A stretch of DNA of 64,000 nucleotides from Bartonella vinsonii subsp. berkhoffii ATCC 51672 (GCF_902825225.1 NZ_CADEAK010000001.1:1-64000); one strand, 5' to 3'; numbered from the stretch's first letter, positions 17,986 to 29,693 are shown. Program-made: numbers and translations. The notes: generated by a model not told the origin, from the letters alone.

Positions 17986-19276
17986 TGCTTCTACTTCTTC
18001 ACATCTCATGATGAATTTAAGCTCCCTCACGTTTGAGCATGAATATTTCTGATAGATTTTATTTCAAAGCCGCATTTTCCAACATACAACGTATCAATAA
18101 CATCGCAACTTCCCTTTTTGTTGTATGGAATATAATGAACTAAGACATTTCCCCCAACGGGATCCATCAAACGATTGGATATCATCGTCTACTAAATTAC
18201 GAAAAGTTATCATAGATAAATCAGACTCCCACTCTTTATTTTACAAAGATCAATGCCCCGATCCTTGCACCCTCAACAAATTGAAAAGCTCTTTTAAAAA
18301 CGCTCTCACTTCCTCAAGTTATTTGGCATAACCTGTCATGACTCCTCATAAAAGAAAGCAGCCCCCATTACCTGCAATTTCTGCTAATTTTTAATTCCCC
18401 AAAAACTGAGCAACCTGCCCTTCCCTCTCTAACACATTACATAATCACAAATTGCTAAATATAGCCTTCCCCTTAAGATTCCATATAACTAAATATTTCA
18501 CAACATAGAATCCTCACGAAACAACTTTGACTACATTATTAAATGTCCTGTCTCGAATAAACATCGCAACCGCAAAACATTTTCTGTGCGCTTACACACC
18601 TCAATATATACAATTAAAAACAATATTATTCTCGATTACTAAAATCAAACAAATCCCCATATATAACTTTAATTTCTCAATATTTATTCCGAAAAATAAG
18701 ATTCATAAAACTATAAAATGAAAAGTGTTTTTAACTTAAATAAATCTCGCTCTTATCCTGACAAGGCTTATGTTCATAATCCCCCAATAACAGATAGGTC
18801 AAAAAATACTCTTGATATCGCTGATTGCATGGCTGTCATTTTTATTTCTTCAAAATGAGTTCCCTAAACAACATCATTTTACTCTCGACATTGAAACTCT
18901 CTCACCACTTACCACTTGCAAAGTGGCTGTGATCAATACTTTTATAATTCCTCTTACATATTCCTGCTCTTTTTAACGGATCACCTTCCTATAACAGTTT
19001 AAAGAACATCAATAGCCTCATCATCCCCCTCAAATTTCTCTTAAAATTCTATGAAAATAAATTGCCTTTTTAAAAGAAATGGTTTGGTATTTTTTCGTGC
19101 GTAAAAAAACCTTCTGCATTATTATCATACACTGATTATTGGTAAGCTCCCTCCTCATATCAATCTCTTCAGTACAAGCGAAACATAACAGCAATCTTTC
19201 AGCTCTTTAAGAAAAACATTTTCCTAGATTCTGTCTTTTAGTTTTTTGCATCCCCTCGATTTTATATTATAACATA
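17986..19276. other. 1.3-kb region without a supported gene
   Basis: The sequence is strongly AT-rich, with many short frames that carry no recognisable domain. In many Alphaproteobacteria obgE and the proline genes follow rplU-rpmA on the same strand; they are not here, so this gap may mark a rearrangement or deletion scar. Confidence 0.45.
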
Positions 19277-19322
19277 GAGCAAAAAAGGAAAGATAGCATC
19301 CTACCCTTCCTTTTTTGTGCTC
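19277..19322 (-). terminator. Terminator of rplU-rpmA
   Basis: Stem AAAAAAGGAA (19281-19290) / TTCCTTTTTT (19307-19316), extended by GAGC/GCTC pairing at the outside. Read on the minus strand it is followed by T-rich sequence. It lies 45 bp past the rpmA stop. Confidence 0.7.
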
Positions 19323-19366
19323 AAATTTAAAATTGAACTCTAATGAAGTTCTAAGCTTATTACAAC

Positions 19367-19636
19367 CTACTTTGTCGCCTCTGTCACGGGAATAACCGAA
19401 ACATACGAACGGTTACTCGCTTTCTTACAAAAAGAAACCGTTCCATTTGATAGCGCAAAAAGAGTATGGTCTTTTCCAATACCAACATTGTCACCAGGAT
19501 GCCAACGCGTACCACGTTGGCGAACAATAATATTCCCAGGAATGACGGCTTCACCACCAAATTTTTTAACGCCAAGTCGTTTCGATTCTGAATCGCGACC
19601 ATTCCGCGAGGAACCACCAGCTTTTTTATGTGCCAT
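19367..19636 (-). CDS. rpmA: 50S ribosomal protein L27
   Basis: 89 residues, typical length. The conserved L27 N-terminus is present ([20 protein letters not shown]), then [24 protein letters not shown] and [12 protein letters not shown]. The protein lies near the peptidyl-transferase centre of the large subunit. AGGAGAACG precedes the ATG. It is 12 bp downstream of rplU and co-transcribed with it, ending at the hairpin at 19277-19322. Confidence 0.98.
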   Translation of the reverse strand: MAHKKAGGSSRNGRDSESKRLGVKKFGGEAVIPGNIIVRQRGTRWHPGDNVGIGKDHTLFALSNGTVSFCKKASNRSYVSVIPVTEATK

Positions 19637-19648
19637 GGACGTTCTCCT

Positions 19649-20140
19649 TTAATCTTCTTTACTCTCTGATGCTACAGCCGCTTTTTTTTGCGCTGTGGTC
19701 TTCTTTTCAGCAGGCTTCTTAGCTGCCTTCTTGACAGAAGCAGGTGCTTTTGTCTCCTTCGTTGTTTCTTTTAATGCCGTGGCTTCTTCTTTACTTGGTT
19801 TTGCAACTGCTTTTTTAGGTTTTGAACCACCCATTAAAATTTCTAAAATACGAAGTGTTGTCAGTTCTTGACGATGCCCACGCGTACGTTTCGAATTTTG
19901 ACGACGACGCTTCTTAAATGCAATAACCTTACGCCCACGTACTTGCTCTACAATCTCAGCAGTAACCAAAGCACCAGCAACAACAGGTACACCAACAACC
20001 GTATTACCCTCTTGCTCAACCATCAATATATCATTGAATTCAACAACATCACCCGCATTGCCAATAATTTTTTCAACTTTTACCACTTGGTTAGCAACAA
20101 CGCGGTATTGCTTGCCACCAGTTTTAATGACTGCGAACAT
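19649..20140 (-). CDS. rplU: 50S ribosomal protein L21 with a Lys/Ala-rich C-terminal tail
   Basis: 163 residues. The first ~102 are a standard L21 ([47 protein letters not shown]). The remaining ~60 form a low-complexity tail rich in Lys, Ala, Thr and Glu ([23 protein letters not shown]). Such tails occur in Rhizobiales L21 proteins and are probably disordered and RNA-binding. First gene of the rplU-rpmA operon. Confidence 0.97.
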   Translation of the reverse strand: MFAVIKTGGKQYRVVANQVVKVEKIIGNAGDVVEFNDILMVEQEGNTVVGVPVVAGALVTAEIVEQVRGRKVIAFKKRRRQNSKRTRGHRQELTTLRILEILMGGSKPKKAVAKPSKEEATALKETTKETKAPASVKKAAKKPAEKKTTAQKKAAVASESKED

Positions 20141-20420
20141 TTTTTATCCTTCCGTTCATTCCAGCTCTTATTTGATTTCTGCCTTGTTAATAAGGGAAAA
20201 TAAGCTGCTTTTTATCAGTCGCAATAGATCTTCCAAGAAGGATAAATATCCTCCTCTATAAAATACACGCAGACTTCTCTGCGCTTGTCTCTCGCGTATA
20301 TGACGGAATTTCTATTTTTTGTCAATAAAGTCCCATAAAAAAGGGTTGTACTAAAAGCAATTGAAGGTTATCTACCCGCCATACACTCAAATAATGTGAA
20401 ATTCCATCACACTTTTATAT

Positions 20421-20510
20421 GGAGAGATGGCTGAGTGGTTGAAAGCACCGCACTCGAAATGCGGCATAGGGGCAACTCTATCGGGGGTTCAAATCCCTCT
20501 CTCTCCGCCA
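20421..20510 (+). tRNA. tRNA-Ser(CGA)
   Basis: A 90-base class II tRNA: acceptor GGAGAGA, anticodon loop CTCGAAA (anticodon CGA), long variable arm, T-loop GTTCAAATC, and CCA encoded at 20508-20510. Its last 19 bases are identical to those of tRNA-Ser(GGA) at 15045-15134, which is in the opposite orientation. Confidence 0.95.
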
Positions 20511-20789
20511 GAGTATTCGTCGCTCAATGATATTTGTGAAAACAATTGTAACTTGCCACTAAATTTTGCCTCAATTTATTTTTTCAGAGGCTTTTAAAAA
20601 GATCTTCAAAGCATTTTTCCTTTTTTGCCCTTAGCGTTGCGATTTAAGTAGTTTTTCTCACTTTTTTCAATTTCTTTTGATATCAGAAGGCTCCTTTAAT
20701 TGCATAAAAACAATGAATTATCACGTATTTTTTTCCTCATACTCTCTTTTGCTACCTAAGTACAAAAGCTTCTGTCAAACTACAACAGT

Positions 20790-22451
20790 TTATTCTACAC
20801 GCTTGGCTCTCATATGTGCTAATAAACCTAATGTCGAACTATCGTGGTTATCCGCTTTTTTTTCTCCACGAAGTATCGGTAACAATTCATTGGCTAATTC
20901 TTTGCCAAGCTCAACGCCCCATTGATCAAATGAATTAATATTCATCAAAACACCTTCAACAAAAACACGATGTTCATAAAGTGCAATAAGACGACCAAGT
21001 GAAAAGGGAGTCAATAAATCCTGAACTAACATTATACTGGGACGGTTTCCTGCAAAACTTTTATGACGTGCCAAATGATCTGCTTCACGCTCATCCATTC
21101 CATTTTTTACAAGAATGCGCCAAGCATCTTCGACATGACGTCCCTCCATTAAGGCCTTTGATTGCGCTAAGCAATTTGCTACCAACATATCATGCATATG
21201 ACGTAAATTATGTTCATGCCCTTTTGCAAATAAAATAAATTCCACGGGAACAACATCTGTTCCTTGGTGCAAAAGCTGGAAAAAGGCATGTTGCCCATTC
21301 GTCCCAGCATCTCCCCAAACAACTGGACCGCTTGAAAAAGTCATCGGTTTTCCATCCAAAGAAACCTGCTTACCATTTGACTCCATATCAAGTTGTTGCA
21401 GATAAGCTGGAAAACGTACCAAACGCTGTTCATAAGGAATAACAGCACGCGATAAATAACCACAAATGACGCGATGCCAAAACCCTAAAAGCGCAAATCG
21501 AATAGGAATATTTTTATGTAAAGGTGCCGTCTTAAAATGTTGGTCCATTTGTTGCGCACCTTTAAGAAACTGGCGAAAATTCTGCCCCCCGATTGCCAAC
21601 ATAACAACAAGACCAATAGAAGACCAAATCGAATAACGCCCTCCAACCCAATTCCAAAATCCAAAAACTCTTGAAAAATCGATGCCAAATTCTGCTACTT
21701 TATCAAGCGTACTGGAAACAGCAACAAAATGGGTGCAAACAGCCTCTTCCCCTAAATGCGAACAAATCCATTGATGTGCAACTTGCGCATTCATCATCGT
21801 TTCCGTGGTCGTAAAAGTTTTAGAGGCAACAATAAACAGCGTTGTTGCAGGATTCAAAACAGAGAGAGTATCAAAAATATGTGCACTGTCAGCATTAGAA
21901 ACAAAATGACAACGCGGACCATCATGATAAGGTTTTAAAGCATGTGTGACCATTGCAGGTCCAAGATCAGACCCACCAATACCAATATTCACAATATCGG
22001 TTATCCTCTCGCCATTTTTACCTTTATAGCTACCATCACGCACTCTTTCAGAAAATCTTTCCATAACATGAAGAACAGCCTGAATATCTCCAATAACATC
22101 ATGGCCATCCAACATAAAAACTTCGTCGGCAGGCAAACGTAATGCAATATGAAGAACTGAGCGCTTTTCCGTTGTATTAATAGCCTGACCTAAAAACATT
22201 GCCTCACGCCTGCCCAACACATTTGCAGCAAGAGCCAAATTATCCAGAAGTTGCAACGTTTTAAATGTTACGCCACATTTTGAAAAATCAAAAAGAAGAT
22301 CATCAAGCTTTAAAGAAAAATGGGAAAACCGCTTTTCATCCTCTTCGAAATGCCGACGAATATCATGGACTCTCTCTTTTGTGGCATGCTTTCTTAAAGC
22401 TTTCAAAGCTTCTTCAAAATCTTTTTTTCGAAGCAAAAAGCTATCTTCCAT
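20790..22451 (-). CDS. pgi: Glucose-6-phosphate isomerase
   Basis: 553 residues from the ATG at 22451 (a TTG nine codons upstream is less likely). The enzyme interconverts glucose-6-phosphate and fructose-6-phosphate in the cytosol. Family landmarks: [44 protein letters not shown], the PGI signature [24 protein letters not shown], and the C-terminal [14 protein letters not shown]. Length and motifs match the bacterial family. It stands alone on the minus strand, downstream of the RND pump genes with a 190-bp gap. Confidence 0.98.
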   Translation of the reverse strand: MEDSFLLRKKDFEEALKALRKHATKERVHDIRRHFEEDEKRFSHFSLKLDDLLFDFSKCGVTFKTLQLLDNLALAANVLGRREAMFLGQAINTTEKRSVLHIALRLPADEVFMLDGHDVIGDIQAVLHVMERFSERVRDGSYKGKNGERITDIVNIGIGGSDLGPAMVTHALKPYHDGPRCHFVSNADSAHIFDTLSVLNPATTLFIVASKTFTTTETMMNAQVAHQWICSHLGEEAVCTHFVAVSSTLDKVAEFGIDFSRVFGFWNWVGGRYSIWSSIGLVVMLAIGGQNFRQFLKGAQQMDQHFKTAPLHKNIPIRFALLGFWHRVICGYLSRAVIPYEQRLVRFPAYLQQLDMESNGKQVSLDGKPMTFSSGPVVWGDAGTNGQHAFFQLLHQGTDVVPVEFILFAKGHEHNLRHMHDMLVANCLAQSKALMEGRHVEDAWRILVKNGMDEREADHLARHKSFAGNRPSIMLVQDLLTPFSLGRLIALYEHRVFVEGVLMNINSFDQWGVELGKELANELLPILRGEKKADNHDSSTLGLLAHMRAKRVE

Positions 22452-22643
22452 AGACTTATCTCGCACAGTTATTGACAATGAAATTTATGCACAAAAATAA
22501 TAAAACAGAGAGCTTCCTTTTTTGTTCGGCATTTTTACTGTTCACTTACAAAATAAAGGAATACAAAAGTGGAAAGGTAGGACCTGAAAATGGCATTTTT
22601 AAAACGAAAGTAAGAAACTTCCAAATCTTTCTTACCAAGTACA

Positions 22644-25600
22644 TCATTCAACTTGGCTGAGTTCTTTTGTTAAACGTAAAGCTTCTTCTGCTTTTGGCTT
22701 TACAAAATGTCCGAAAAAAAGATAAACAACCGGTGTAACATAAAGTGTAAAAACAGTTGCTAAACCCAAACCACCAACAATAACCCAACCTAAAGATACA
22801 CGTGCTTCTGCACCAGCACCTTTGGCTAAAACCAAAGGAATACCCCCTAAAATAGCACAAATCATCGTCATACAAACTGGACGAAGACGAATATTTGCCG
22901 CTTCTTCTACAGCTTCACGCACGCTTTTACCTTGATCACGCAATTGATCTGCAAACTCAACAATCAGAATCCCATTTTTGGCCATAACCCCAACTAACAA
23001 AATCAAACCAATTTGACTGTAAATATTAAGACTAACACCACTTAAAAGCATAGCAATTACAGCACAACCAATCCCTAATGGCACAGTAGCCATAATAATA
23101 AATCCTGAAACAAAACTTTCAAACTGTGCAGCTAAAACCAATAAAATAATGACAAAGGCGATTCCAAAAACAATCATAAAATTGGAAGATGTTTCATCAA
23201 GTGTAGCAGCTTCCCCCAATGGAACAATATAATTTCCCTCTACCAACAAAGGAGCTGCGATTTTTTGTACTGTCTGATAAGCATCCCCTAAAACAACACC
23301 TGGTGCAAGATTTGCGCTTAAGATAACAGCACTCATGCGTTTCTCTCGTTTTAATTGAGGTGCTATGGCTTTTTCATGCAAGCGCGCAACAACCGATAGA
23401 GGAACATATTTATTGCCTTTGGTTTTCAAAAAAATATTTTCTAAATCACGAGGATTATTAAGTGGATTCTTACGCGAAGTGAGTTTCACATCATAAGAAT
23501 GGTCATCAACATAAACGGAACCTATTTTTTTCCCATCCAGCATTGCTTGTAGTGTATTCCCCAAATTGGTGATATCAATCCCTAATTCAGAGGCTTTTTC
23601 TCGATTAATTTCAATAAAAAATTGTGCTTGCGTTGCGTCAACAGTAAGTCTTGGACGAATAAAATGTGGATCAGCTTGCAAAGCACTCACAAGCTTATCA
23701 GCAATTGGCTGTAATTTTGTATAATCATTGCCAAGAATTGCAAATTGTAATCCTTGCCCCGTTCCTCTAATACCTAGAGAATTTCCCTGTGCAGCAAACA
23801 CAAAAACTGCGGGAAACTGTCTAACCTTTACATTAACATCTTCTACGATCTCTTGTTGAGAGCGCAAACGTTTGTCCCAAGAAGAAAGCAACAAAATTAA
23901 AAAAGCAGTATTTGATGAACCCCCAATGCCAGCGATAGAATAACTGTTAGCAATCTCTCCAGCATCACGTAACGGTTGTAAACTTGTTTCAATCTTCTCT
24001 ACCTGTTCATTGAGATATTGTGTTGAAATACCTTGTGGTCCATTAATAACCAAAAAGATCAAAGCCCTATCTTCTGCTGGTGTTAATTCCTGTTGTAATT
24101 TCGTATAGCCTCCAACACAAAGACCCACAAAAATAAGTGAAGCAAAAATAACAGTCCAAGGTCTTCCCAAACATTTATGCAGAGTATAAGCATATCCTTT
24201 GCTAAAAAAAGAACCCAATTTATATAAAAAAGCAAGATAATGCGTCTCATTCCTCTCGCTTTCAACATGTCCCTTGAGAAGACGTGAAGCCAACATAGGG
24301 CAAAGTGTTAAAGCAACAATCGAAGAAAGTAGAATAGAAATTGCCAACACAAAACCAAATTCTCTAAAAAGTCCTCCTACTTGACCAGGAAGAAAAGAAA
24401 TAGGTACAAATACGGCGACTAAAGTCAATGTTGTTGCTAAAACAGCAAAAAATACTTCCCGTGTCCCTATTACCGCTGCTGCTCGAGGACCGAACCCCAT
24501 ATTGCGCCACCGAACAATATTCTCCAAAACGACAATTGCATCATCAACCACAAGCCCCGTTGCCAAAACAAGTCCTAAAAATGTGAGAATATTTAAGGAA
24601 AATCCTACAAGATAAATGGCAGAAATTGTACCAATCAAAGCAACAGGAATAGACAAGGCGGGAATAAGCGTTACACGAATATCTCTAAGAAAGAGAAAAA
24701 TAACCAAGATAACGCTGAGAACAGCAATGACCAATGCAACCTCAACCTCATGAAGTGCGCTCTTAATAAAAAGAGCATCATCACTAATCACGTCCATGTG
24801 CACAGAAGACGGAACAACATTTTTAAGATGCTTGAGAACCGCTCGAACCCCTTGAGAAATATTAAGGGTATTGGATTGTGCTTCACGCACAATCCCCAAC
24901 CCAATTCCTGTCTTTCCGTTGACACGAAGAATAACCGTTTCTACATCAGGTGACAAAGTCACATGTGCAACATCTCCAAGATGCACACGCGGTTTTAAGA
25001 CAACTTGTTCAAAAGCTTCTGATGTTGTTAAACGCGCAGTAGCACGTACAATTAAAGTTTGCTTAGAATTGCGTAATGATCCCACCGGTACATCCGTTGT
25101 CATATCAGCAAGAACACGTGAAATATCTGCTACGGTCAATCCATAGCTCGCAAGCTTTGCTTGATCGACATCAATCTGAAAAATCTTCGTGCGTGCGCTA
25201 TCAACTTGCACATCACCAACACCATCAACAGCAGAAAGCGCATCAACGATTTGATCATTTACGACTGCTGTTAAATCATCAATACTCATTGTTGGTGAAG
25301 TTACAACCAAATACATCATCGCAGCAGCGTTTGAATCTGCCTTAATAATCAAAGGTGTGTCAGCATTTTTGGGTAAAGAATAAGCAATGCGAGAGAGCGC
25401 ATCGCGAATATCAGATGCTGCAACATTCAAATCAACACCGACATTAAAGTTAATCTCTACACGGGAACGGCCAAAAGAAGAGCTTGAAGAAATCGTTTTA
25501 ACACCTGAAACACGAGAAACAGCATCTTCTATAATTCTTGTAACTTCACGATCAATGGTTTCTGCTGATGCTCCAGCAAAAGCTGTCATAATCGTCGTTA

Positions 25601-25778
25601 CGGGAGTATCAACATCAGGAAGTTCACGTACATCCACATTCAACCATGCAGCAATCCCTGCAATGACAATCAGAGCATTCAAAACAAAAGTGAAAACCGG
25701 TCTGCGAATAAATAATGCAATCAAACCGCCTTGTTCAGCCTGTGCTATAGGCTGTTTCGCGCTAAATTCCTGTTTCAT
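22644..25778 (-). CDS. RND-family efflux transporter permease (AcrB/HAE1 type)
   Basis: 1044 residues, the usual length for an RND permease. TM1 lies at residues ~25-45 (RRPVFTFVLNALIVIAGIAA), followed by the first periplasmic loop and TM2-6 (residues ~335-540). The family TM4 relay aspartates appear in ATGLVVDDAIVVLENI. Later come a second loop and TM8-12, with PLGIGCAVIAML, LLVGVMAKNGILIVEF and RLRPVCMTMICAILGG. The protein exports drugs or detergents by proton antiport as a trimer in the inner membrane. It overlaps the membrane-fusion gene upstream by 4 bp (ATGA), so the two are translationally coupled. The outer membrane channel must be encoded elsewhere. The substrate cannot be deduced. 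Confidence 0.95.
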   Translation of the reverse strand: MKQEFSAKQPIAQAEQGGLIALFIRRPVFTFVLNALIVIAGIAAWLNVDVRELPDVDTPVTTIMTAFAGASAETIDREVTRIIEDAVSRVSGVKTISSSSSFGRSRVEINFNVGVDLNVAASDIRDALSRIAYSLPKNADTPLIIKADSNAAAMMYLVVTSPTMSIDDLTAVVNDQIVDALSAVDGVGDVQVDSARTKIFQIDVDQAKLASYGLTVADISRVLADMTTDVPVGSLRNSKQTLIVRATARLTTSEAFEQVVLKPRVHLGDVAHVTLSPDVETVILRVNGKTGIGLGIVREAQSNTLNISQGVRAVLKHLKNVVPSSVHMDVISDDALFIKSALHEVEVALVIAVLSVILVIFLFLRDIRVTLIPALSIPVALIGTISAIYLVGFSLNILTFLGLVLATGLVVDDAIVVLENIVRWRNMGFGPRAAAVIGTREVFFAVLATTLTLVAVFVPISFLPGQVGGLFREFGFVLAISILLSSIVALTLCPMLASRLLKGHVESERNETHYLAFLYKLGSFFSKGYAYTLHKCLGRPWTVIFASLIFVGLCVGGYTKLQQELTPAEDRALIFLVINGPQGISTQYLNEQVEKIETSLQPLRDAGEIANSYSIAGIGGSSNTAFLILLLSSWDKRLRSQQEIVEDVNVKVRQFPAVFVFAAQGNSLGIRGTGQGLQFAILGNDYTKLQPIADKLVSALQADPHFIRPRLTVDATQAQFFIEINREKASELGIDITNLGNTLQAMLDGKKIGSVYVDDHSYDVKLTSRKNPLNNPRDLENIFLKTKGNKYVPLSVVARLHEKAIAPQLKREKRMSAVILSANLAPGVVLGDAYQTVQKIAAPLLVEGNYIVPLGEAATLDETSSNFMIVFGIAFVIILLVLAAQFESFVSGFIIMATVPLGIGCAVIAMLLSGVSLNIYSQIGLILLVGVMAKNGILIVEFADQLRDQGKSVREAVEEAANIRLRPVCMTMICAILGGIPLVLAKGAGAEARVSLGWVIVGGLGLATVFTLYVTPVVYLFFGHFVKPKAEEALRLTKELSQVE

Positions 25779-26917
25779 TGTACACTCTGCCCATGAAGCG
25801 CTGATAATTGCTGTTGATCGGACTTTCGATTATCAAGAGTAACTCTGCTTCCTGGATGAAGAGCCTGTACTCCCTGAATAACAACTTGATCACCATTTGT
25901 GAGGGGAGCTTTCACAAATACTTGATCTGCTTTATGCTGTATAATCGATAATGGAATAGGCTCTACTTTTCCCTTTCTCACACGCCAAACGAATGATCCC
26001 TTACTGTTCCATTGAACGGCAAGAGGATTAACAACAGGAAAAGCACCACCATAAAATTGCAATGCAATAGAAAAAGACATACCAGACATAAGCGTATCTT
26101 TTTCATTCTTGATTTCAACCTGAACATGAAGTGTACGACTTTCTGGATCAACAACATTATCAATTGCATAAATATGACCAACAAAAGCTTTATCCGGCTG
26201 TGCCGTTAATGTTGCTGTTACCTCATCTCCTTTATGAATATATGATGTGTACCGCTCAGGAATCCATATATCGACTAAAATACGCTCTCTATCCTCAATA
26301 CGTCCTATTATAGTATTAGGAGTAACAGCATTGCCCACATCAATGGGGAAAATACCAACAATACCGCTAATAGGCGCACGAATTGTTCGCCGTTCAAGCG
26401 CTAAATCAGCATCACGTAAAACCAAATTTGCATTATCCAACTCTAAGCGTGCAGTAATTTCCTGAACCTCTGTTGCTGTATTGCTGGCACGTAATTTAAG
26501 AATACGCGATAGCGTTAATGCACTGTTATCACGTTGTACTTTTGCTTTTGTAGCCGCTATTTCTTCCTTTTTAGAATCAAGCTTTGCAAGCGCATCACCC
26601 TCTTGCACTTTTGCACCAGCTGACACAAAAAACTTATCAACAACACCTGATGACCAAGGGGTTAACTCCACTGTAGCAAATGCTCGTCCACTCCCAAGCA
26701 CATTCAACTGTTCATAAAAATCTTGAACTTTGACAACATCAACAACAACATGTGTCAGAGGGCTTCCCATGGGCGCCCTTAACATTTCATCTGATGCATT
26801 TTTTGTATTATCTGTTATAGGAATAAGCCGTTCTGAGCTTTGTTTCCCCTCCCAATAAGCAACCATCAGAACAACAATGAAAAACACCAGTGGAAAGATC
26901 TTTTTTAACAACCCCAT
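25775..26917 (-). CDS. RND efflux periplasmic adaptor (membrane fusion protein)
   Basis: 380 residues. An N-terminal membrane anchor (MGLLKKIFPLVFFIVVLMVA) is followed by a lipoyl-like half-motif (GRAFATVELTPWSSGVVDKF, then SAGAKVQEGDALAKLD). Next comes a coiled-coil hairpin (about residues 115-175), the second lipoyl half (RTIRAPISGIVGIFPIDVGN), a beta-barrel (YIHKGDEVTATL) and a membrane-proximal domain. It bridges the permease encoded next and an outer membrane channel. First gene of the two-gene efflux operon; no regulator gene is adjacent. Confidence 0.93.
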   Translation of the reverse strand: MGLLKKIFPLVFFIVVLMVAYWEGKQSSERLIPITDNTKNASDEMLRAPMGSPLTHVVVDVVKVQDFYEQLNVLGSGRAFATVELTPWSSGVVDKFFVSAGAKVQEGDALAKLDSKKEEIAATKAKVQRDNSALTLSRILKLRASNTATEVQEITARLELDNANLVLRDADLALERRTIRAPISGIVGIFPIDVGNAVTPNTIIGRIEDRERILVDIWIPERYTSYIHKGDEVTATLTAQPDKAFVGHIYAIDNVVDPESRTLHVQVEIKNEKDTLMSGMSFSIALQFYGGAFPVVNPLAVQWNSKGSFVWRVRKGKVEPIPLSIIQHKADQVFVKAPLTNGDQVVIQGVQALHPGSRVTLDNRKSDQQQLSALHGQSVQ

Positions 26918-27298
26918 ACATCTATCCTTGCTTCGCTATTTAATATGAAAATTTGTTCGAAACAGTTTTCAACAGGAACATCCAAGCTTCACACAAAAAC
27001 CGAACTGCAGGCAATGTATCTTACCCCCACCGAAAAAAACATATCTCATTTGTCACTTGATTATCTTGCACGGCTTAAAGGGTCAAGTTAACTATCGTTC
27101 ATATTACACTTACCTTTCAAACAATAGAAAAGAAGACACCACACAAAAATCCAACTTAAACCGAAAATATTGTCGTCTTTTTAAAATGTATTAAAGAACG
27201 AAAAGACAAAATTTTCATTTTTACCAAGTTTCACTTGCAATTCTTCAATGAAACGATTAGGAAACGCTTGTTTCAATGATGTAAACTTGAAAACGTGT
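26918..27298. other. Intergenic region, nothing recognised beyond presumed promoters
   Basis: 380 bp between the divergent efflux operon (minus) and tRNA-Arg (plus). No ORF is supported. The efflux promoter must lie here, but no TetR-type palindrome stands out. Confidence 0.4.
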
Positions 27299-27375
27299 GC
27301 ACCCGTAGCTCAGCTGGATAGAGCACCAGACTACGAATCTGGGGGTCAGGAGTTCGAATCTCTTCGGGTGCGCCA
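27299..27375 (+). tRNA. tRNA-Arg(ACG)
   Basis: 77 bases: acceptor GCACCCG / CGGGTGC, D-arm AGCTCAGCTGGATAGAGC, anticodon loop CTACGAA (anticodon ACG, read as ICG after deamination), T-loop GTTCGAATC, encoded CCA. Decodes CGU/CGC/CGA. Confidence 0.97.
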
Positions 27376-28019
27376 TCATATAAGATTTCATTCCCCTTCG
27401 GCGCATACTTGAGATGAGTAAACCGTCCCTTATATGATCCCCTTTCATCAGGCATTTATAACCTTATCAGATCGCACACACCTACTTTTTTGAGTGTGAA
27501 TCAAGTTTTCTTGTTAAGATGTCTTTAAACACCCCCATCATCTAACATATTTTGCTACTCAAAAATGAAATTTTTTGAAAATCTCTTTTATCTCTTAAAA
27601 TTCAAAATAAAATGTTTTGTTCTTGTTTAAAGAATCTTCACTATTTTAACAAAATTCTCCTTCACAAAATTTTTAAGGTGGTAGCATTCTCTTTTAATAA
27701 GATAAAAATTCTGAAGAACATGAACTGTTGCGAAAATCGGAAAGTGCAACAAAGTGTTCTTATGAAAAATTTAAGAGATTGATATCAATGGGCTGTTTCT
27801 GAATCCCGCATTTCTTCTAAAAACTTATCAAAATTAAAAACATAGCGATTTTTTAAAAATTCTTTCTGTTGCCCTTTAGTTTTCTCTCTTGCGCAGTATA
27901 TCATCTATCTCATCGACCTTTATTATGTTTATCTTAATCTCTCTATGCTATCGATTCCCTTGTCCGATTGTAGTATCCGCTCTCACTGTCAACAAAAACC
28001 AAATTTAAAGAATTTTTCC
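27376..28019. other. Intergenic region upstream of fhs, nothing recognised
   Basis: About 640 bp of AT-rich sequence without a recognisable gene. An in-frame extension of fhs runs back to 27945, but it lacks the family start and is treated as untranslated. Confidence 0.4.
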
Positions 28020-29693
28020 ATGCCTAAAATAGATATTGAAATTGCTCGCACTGCTCAAAAGCAGCCCATCATTGAAATTGCACAAAAAATTGGTATTGCG
28101 CATGAAAATCTTATTCCTTATGGACATGATAAAGCTAAAATTTCTTCTGAATACATAAAATCGCTCAATAAAAATCCAGATGGTAAACTTATCCTGGTCA
28201 CGGCTATCAATCCAACCCCTGCTGGAGAAGGAAAAACAACAACAACGGTTGGCCTCAATGATGCTCTCAATCTCATTGGAAAAAAAACTATAGCCGCCTT
28301 AAGAGAACCATCTTTAGGTCCGTGTTTTGGTATAAAAGGTGGTGCTGCTGGAGGTGGTTATGCTCAAGTCGTTCCGATGGATGACCTTAATTTGCATTTT
28401 ACCGGTGATTTTCATGCCATTACAGCTGCCCATAATCTTCTTTCCGCAATGATAGATAATCATATCTACTGGGGAAACAGTCTGAACATTGATCCACGCC
28501 GCATTTTTTGGAAGCGAGTCCTTGATATGAATGACCGTGCATTGCGTGATATTGTTATTTCATTGGGTGGAATAACCAATGGCTTTCCACGTCAAACAGG
28601 TTTTGATATTACTGTTGCATCCGAAATTATGGCTGTTTTTTGTCTTGCTGAAAATTTGGAAGATCTTTCACAAAGACTCAAAAGAATTATTATTGCTTAT
28701 CGTTATGATAAAACACCCGTGACAGTTGCTGATCTCAATGCGGAAGGTGCAATGATAGTTCTTCTCAAAGATGCCATGCAGCCTAATCTCGTACAAACAC
28801 TTGAAAATAATCCTGTGTTTGTTCACGGAGGACCTTTCGCCAACATTGCTCATGGCTGTAATTCAGTTATAGCTACAAAAACCGCTTTAAAACTCGCGGA
28901 TTATGTTGTCACCGAAGCAGGATTTGGAGCCGATCTCGGAGCAGAAAAATTCTTCAACATTAAATGTCGACAAGCAGGTATTGTTCCCGATGCTACAGTG
29001 ATTGTCGCAACAATTCGCGCATTAAAAATGAATGGTGGTGTGGAGAAAAATCATCTGTCAGAAGAGAATATCCCTGCTTTACAAAAGGGAGCCGCTAATC
29101 TTTTACGGCATATCAAAAATATGCAACATTACGGAATCCCTTGTGTTGTCGCTCTTAATCATTTTGATAGCGATAGCGATGCTGAAATAAATACATTACA
29201 AAAAATCGTTGCAACAACCGGACATAAAGCTGTTGTCTGCACACATTGGAAACAGGGAGGAAAAGGTGCCCTAGAACTTGCACAGGAACTTGTTACTTTG
29301 ATCGAAGAAAAAAATACCCATTTTAAAGTCCTGTATCAAGATGACCTTCCACTCGTTCAGAAAATTAATTGTATTATAACAAACTTATATGGTGGGCGTG
29401 GAGCCATCATCCCCGCCCCTATTCTCAAGCAACTTGAATGTTGGGAAAAAGAGGGTTTTGGCACATACCCTATTTGTATGGCAAAAACGCCCTATTCTTT
29501 TTCTTCTGATCCTACCCAATACGGTGCCCCTGTTGATTTTGAAATTCCTGTACGAGAAGTTCGCCTCTTGGCGGGTGCGGGCTTTATTGTCGTTATTTGC
29601 GGAGATATCATGACCATGCCCGGCTTACCACATTATCCCGCTGCTGAAAAAATTCATCTTGACAGAAATGATCAGATACAGGGACTTTCGTAA
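28020..29693 (+). CDS. fhs: Formate-tetrahydrofolate ligase
   Basis: 557 residues from the ATG at 28020 ([20 protein letters not shown]), which matches the usual family start and length. The enzyme joins formate to tetrahydrofolate using ATP, giving 10-formyl-THF for purine and initiator tRNA formylation. The P-loop [14 protein letters not shown] is at residue ~63. Other landmarks are [66 protein letters not shown], and a C-terminal [12 protein letters not shown]. Single gene, with no linked folate genes in view. Confidence 0.97.
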   Translation: MPKIDIEIARTAQKQPIIEIAQKIGIAHENLIPYGHDKAKISSEYIKSLNKNPDGKLILVTAINPTPAGEGKTTTTVGLNDALNLIGKKTIAALREPSLGPCFGIKGGAAGGGYAQVVPMDDLNLHFTGDFHAITAAHNLLSAMIDNHIYWGNSLNIDPRRIFWKRVLDMNDRALRDIVISLGGITNGFPRQTGFDITVASEIMAVFCLAENLEDLSQRLKRIIIAYRYDKTPVTVADLNAEGAMIVLLKDAMQPNLVQTLENNPVFVHGGPFANIAHGCNSVIATKTALKLADYVVTEAGFGADLGAEKFFNIKCRQAGIVPDATVIVATIRALKMNGGVEKNHLSEENIPALQKGAANLLRHIKNMQHYGIPCVVALNHFDSDSDAEINTLQKIVATTGHKAVVCTHWKQGGKGALELAQELVTLIEEKNTHFKVLYQDDLPLVQKINCIITNLYGGRGAIIPAPILKQLECWEKEGFGTYPICMAKTPYSFSSDPTQYGAPVDFEIPVREVRLLAGAGFIVVICGDIMTMPGLPHYPAAEKIHLDRNDQIQGLS

